Positions 61,391 through 64,000 of a stretch of 64,000 nucleotides of DNA are shown here, one piece after another. A model generated the notes under the pieces. The model was not told where the DNA came from, searched no databases, and worked only from the letters and a program-made list of their open reading frames with translations. Numbering within the stretch: position 1 is the stretch's first letter; the number at the start of each line of letters is the position of its first letter. A program made the position numbers and the translations under genes. Source of the DNA: Paenibacillus typhae (GTDB taxonomy: Bacteria; Bacillota; Bacilli; Paenibacillales; Paenibacillaceae); the NCBI RefSeq assembly GCF_900099765.1, contig NZ_FNDX01000003.1, positions 1-64,000 on the forward strand, written 5' to 3'.

Positions 61391-62836
61391 TCATGTTAAT
61401 TGGTCCGTGCGCAGATGCTCTGTCAGCAGCTGCAGGAACAGCCTGAGCCCCTTTTCCATATCGGCTTCCTTCATTTGCGAGTAGCAGAGGCGGATATGCC
61501 GGGAAGGAACCTCGCCGGAATAGCAGACATCGCCCGGCAGAAAAGAAATGCCAGCCTGCTCGGCCCGTGCATGCAGCTTCCCGATCCCTTCTGCACCCGG
61601 CAGCTGCAGCCACAGGTTCAGCCCGCCTTCCGGCACATTACAGGTGACTCCCGGGGGTGCGTATCGTTTCAGCAGCTTCACTGCTGTCTCCATACGCCCC
61701 CGCAGTGCCGTGCGCAGCTGCCTGGTATAGGCATCATACCTGCGGGTGATAAACGGCAGGACTGCCCGCTGGTTCAGCAGCGGACTGCCGAGATCGCTGG
61801 CCGACTTGGCTGCGATCAGTCTGGACAGGATGTTGCCTCCAGCGGCTACACAGGCGATCCGGCATCCCGGTGCAATAACTTTGCTGAAGCTTTTCATATA
61901 GACCACATGGCCTTCCTTGTCCATTGATTTGATCGGCGGCGGGGGCGGCTTATGAAAATAGAGATCGCTGAACGGATCATCCTCGACAATCAGGCAGCGG
62001 TAGCTTCTGGCCAGTTCCAGCAGCCGCTGTCTTCTTGTCATGCTCATCGTTACACCGCTCGGATTCTGGAAGGTGGGGTTGGTATAGATGAGCTTTGGGG
62101 GACGCTTGTCGCAGAGTCTGGTAAGCACATCGAGCCTCATTCCTTCACTGTCTATAGGGATAAAAATCATCTCCGCTCCGCGTCCGGCGAAAACATCAAT
62201 GGCTCCTGTATAGCTGGGTGCCTCCAGATATACGGTATCTCCGGGACCGACAAAGGTCCGGGCAACAAGATCAATCCCCTGCTGGGAACCGCTTGTAATC
62301 ATTACATCGGAAGACGGGACCTCCACCCCGCGGCTCTGCAAATGCCGGCACATCACTTCACGCAGCTCGGCATCTCCCTGAAAATTACCGTAGGAAGCCA
62401 TCAGCTCAGGCTGGCCGGTTACGAGCGAGGACATCGTGGCCCCGATATATTGCAGCGGCAAAAGCTCACTATGAATCGCTGCAAGATGAAAGGGATACTG
62501 TACGGCAGAATAATCAAAATTGCGCCACAGCTGGGCCCGCGGCAAAAAATCGTCATATCCGTCCTGCCAGGCGCTTCCCGCCTCTACCGGGGTGAGCGGC
62601 CTCCGTGCGACGAAGCAGCCTTTTCCCTGGCTGCAGATGATATGGCCGTGGCTTTCCAGCTCCTCATAGGCTTTGCTTACTGTAACCTGGCTGACCTTCA
62701 GCGAGGAGGCCAGACCGCGTACGGAAGGAAGGCGTATCCCCGGCTGCAGCAGTCCGGAGGTGATGCGCTGACCCAGCGTATCGCTGATCTGCTGCGGCAG
62801 AGACTTGCTGCTCCCACGGTTTAATTCAATGTGCAT
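61391..62836 (-). CDS. MocR/PdxR-type GntR regulator with aminotransferase domain
   Basis: 481 residues. The N-terminal GntR winged helix (1-75: SLPQQISDTLGQRITSGLLQPGIRLPSVRGLASSLKVSQVTVSKAYEELESHGHI) is fused to a fold-type I aminotransferase domain (about 110-475) with TSGSQQGIDLVARTF, YTNPTFQNPSGVTMS and the PLP lysine in VVYMKSFSKVIAPGCRI. MocR proteins are PLP-sensing regulators that usually control an adjacent divergent gene, here the aminotransferase. GGGAGGAAGG precedes the ATG. A weak GCAGGC/GCCTGC hairpin with TTTTT lies behind it near 61345-61380. Confidence 0.93.
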   Translation of the reverse strand: MHIELNRGSSKSLPQQISDTLGQRITSGLLQPGIRLPSVRGLASSLKVSQVTVSKAYEELESHGHIICSQGKGCFVARRPLTPVEAGSAWQDGYDDFLPRAQLWRNFDYSAVQYPFHLAAIHSELLPLQYIGATMSSLVTGQPELMASYGNFQGDAELREVMCRHLQSRGVEVPSSDVMITSGSQQGIDLVARTFVGPGDTVYLEAPSYTGAIDVFAGRGAEMIFIPIDSEGMRLDVLTRLCDKRPPKLIYTNPTFQNPSGVTMSMTRRQRLLELARSYRCLIVEDDPFSDLYFHKPPPPPIKSMDKEGHVVYMKSFSKVIAPGCRIACVAAGGNILSRLIAAKSASDLGSPLLNQRAVLPFITRRYDAYTRQLRTALRGRMETAVKLLKRYAPPGVTCNVPEGGLNLWLQLPGAEGIGKLHARAEQAGISFLPGDVCYSGEVPSRHIRLCYSQMKEADMEKGLRLFLQLLTEHLRTDQLT

Positions 62837-62851
62837 CCAACCTTCCTCCCA

Positions 62852-62902
62852 ACTGTTATATTCACCGCTTTACTGTTATACCGCTATGCCGTTATGATAC
62901 AA
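62852..62902. promoter_or_regulatory. Divergent promoter/operator region with CTGTTATA direct repeats
   Basis: CTGTTATA at 62853-62860 and again at 62873-62880 (20 bp apart, two helical turns), with a related CCGTTATG at 62889-62896. Minus strand: TTGTAT (62902-62897), 16-nt spacer, TATAAC (62880-62875) for the regulator. Plus strand: TTTACT, 18-nt spacer, TATGAT for the aminotransferase. MocR factors bind direct repeats, so these are likely operators covering both promoters. Confidence 0.55.
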
Positions 62903-62929
62903 CAAAATTCAACTGCGGGGAGATTTTTT

Positions 62930-64000
62930 ATGAAAATTCAATATGCTGAAATGACGAACCATCTCGGTTCATCAGCCGTTCGCGATATACTCAAGGTTAC
63001 ACAGGGCAAGGACATTATCTCGCTGGCCGGCGGGCTGCCCGGGGAAGAGCTTTTTCCGCTGGAAGCGGTGCGGGATGCATATAACCGCGCACTTTCCGGC
63101 AGCGCCTCTTCGCTGCAGTACGGGCTCACTGAGGGCTATTCTCCGCTGCGTGAGGCGGTAGCCGCAAGACTTACGCGCCAGGGTATTCCCGTCGAGGCCG
63201 GTGATATGCTGCTCACCACAGGCTCCCAGCAGGCCATCGATCTGTTCTGCAAGGTAATGCTAGACCCGGGGGATAAGGTGCTGGTTGAAGCACCTACTTA
63301 TCTTGCAGCCCTGCAGGTGCTGAACTCTTACCGGGCAGATATCATCACTGTGGATAGCGATGAATTCGGCATGCTGCCGGAGCATCTGGAGGAGCAGCTC
63401 ATGCTGCACCGTCCCAAGGTGCTCTATACCGTCCCCACCTTCAACAATCCTTCCGGAGGAAGCTGGAGCAAGGAGCGCCGGGAGCGGACCGTTGAATTAT
63501 GCCGCCGGTACAATGTGCTGATCCTGGAGGATAATCCTTATGGCGAGATCGCATTTGATGACGCTCCCGGCGCTTATCCCCCTTCAATGGCAGCCATCGA
63601 CAGAAGCTCCGGCGAAGACCCGTGTGTGGTGTACACCGGGACCTTTTCCAAAATCGTAGCGCCTGCCCTGCGTACCGGCTGGATTATCGGCCCCTCCGGG
63701 CTGATCAAGGTCATCGCCAGGGCCAAGCAGGCCGCTGATCTTCATTCCAGCGCCATTGACCAGCGGGCGCTTCATGAATTGCTTCTGCACTTTGACATCG
63801 ACGCCCATATCCGGCTTATCTCGCGGGAATATCATTCCCGGATGAAGCTGCTGGCCGGAGAGCTTAGCGGAGAACGCTGGCAGGACGCCAGCTTCCAGGA
63901 GCCGCGCGGCGGGATGTTCCTGTGGCTGAAGCTGCCGGCCGGCACAGATACCGCCAGGCTGCTGCCTTTTGCGGTAGAGCAGGGCGTTGCCTTCGTTCCG
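62930..64000 (+). CDS. PLP-dependent aminotransferase, class I/II (2-aminoadipate/valine type), partial
   Basis: The open frame runs from ATG 62930 to the right edge without a stop (357 codons; about 40 more expected). It begins MKIQYAEMTNHLGSSAVRDI and has the fold-type I features ISLAGGLPGEELFP, LTTGSQQAIDLFCKVMLDPGD, TVPTFNNPSGG, EDNPYGEIAF and the PLP lysine in YTGTFSKIVAPALRTGWIIG. It belongs to the group of aminoadipate, aromatic and valine-pyruvate type enzymes, whose substrate cannot be named from sequence. A GGGGAG lies 9 nt before the ATG. Divergent from, and probably controlled by, the MocR regulator. Confidence 0.92.
   Translation, partial: MKIQYAEMTNHLGSSAVRDILKVTQGKDIISLAGGLPGEELFPLEAVRDAYNRALSGSASSLQYGLTEGYSPLREAVAARLTRQGIPVEAGDMLLTTGSQQAIDLFCKVMLDPGDKVLVEAPTYLAALQVLNSYRADIITVDSDEFGMLPEHLEEQLMLHRPKVLYTVPTFNNPSGGSWSKERRERTVELCRRYNVLILEDNPYGEIAFDDAPGAYPPSMAAIDRSSGEDPCVVYTGTFSKIVAPALRTGWIIGPSGLIKVIARAKQAADLHSSAIDQRALHELLLHFDIDAHIRLISREYHSRMKLLAGELSGERWQDASFQEPRGGMFLWLKLPAGTDTARLLPFAVEQGVAFVP

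Overview
The window is chromosomal DNA of an endospore-forming, mesodiaminopimelate-type member of the Bacillales, most probably a Paenibacillus. The reasons are: a division and cell wall (dcw) cluster carrying the sporulation genes spoVD, spoVE, spoIIGA, sigE, sigG and ylmC; DAP-type MurE (DNPR motif); bacillithiol synthesis (BshC); RsfA/GerR, YlaJ, DUF1540, DUF2626, DUF3397 and YpuI families; moderate G+C; and many TTG starts behind strong Shine-Dalgarno sequences. Almost everything from the left edge to 43 kb is read from the minus strand, so that block should be read from right to left.

Layout in transcription order. (a) 43.0-40.6 kb: gerR/rsfA, panE-like reductase, DUF3397. (b) 40.5-35.2 kb: an oligopeptide ABC transporter operon oppA-oppB-oppC-(oppD)-oppF, in which oppD is a decayed remnant. 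(c) 35.1-32.1 kb: bshC and a short-type adenosylhomocysteinase. (d) 31.8-12.8 kb: mraZ-rsmH-ftsL-pbpB-spoVD-murE-murF-mraY-murD-spoVE-murG-murA-divIB-ftsA-ftsZ, ending in a strong terminator. The cluster has a MraZ-box promoter at its head and a sigma-H-like promoter before ftsA. (e) 12.7-11.8 kb: an isolated Rpn/PD-(D/E)XK nuclease gene between ftsZ and spoIIGA. (f) 11.7-4.5 kb: spoIIGA-sigE-sigG, ylmC, and ylmD-ylmE-sepF-ylmG-ylmH-divIVA. (g) 4.45-0.49 kb: a T-box regulated, type 2 (eukaryote-like) isoleucyl-tRNA synthetase, with a G+C-rich repeat mosaic between the T-box and the start codon. (h) 1-312: what appears to be the 5' ribozyme part of a group II intron inserted just behind the ileS terminator, running off the left edge.

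To the right, 43.1-58.5 kb holds conserved Bacillales housekeeping genes in mixed orientation: DUF2626, a secreted coiled-coil protein, a sugar-type solute-binding protein with a cre site, ylaK (PhoH/PIN), ylaJ, a ylaL-like gene, an LCP wall-polymer ligase, ylaH, typA, a LiaF-TM-like membrane protein, a TerC protein, thiI with its cysteine desulfurase, a lytic transglycosylase, DUF4190-like and DUF1540 proteins. From 58.5 to 64 kb: ypuI, a cluster of hairpin repeats, a membrane-anchored S8 protease, and a MocR-type regulator divergent from a PLP aminotransferase cut by the right edge.

The genes form a coherent programme. Precursor synthesis (Mur/MraY/MurG), septal synthesis (PbpB, FtsL, DivIB, SepF, FtsA, FtsZ, DivIVA) and its sporulation versions (SpoVD/SpoVE) sit next to the mother-cell and forespore sigma factors. 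I found no clear new multi-gene system. The most notable items are the eroded oppD, the intron at the ileS terminator, the repeat mosaic inside the ileS leader, the Rpn nuclease lodged between ftsZ and the spoIIG operon, and the tandem hairpin repeats near 59.2 kb. I saw no tRNA, rRNA or CRISPR array.
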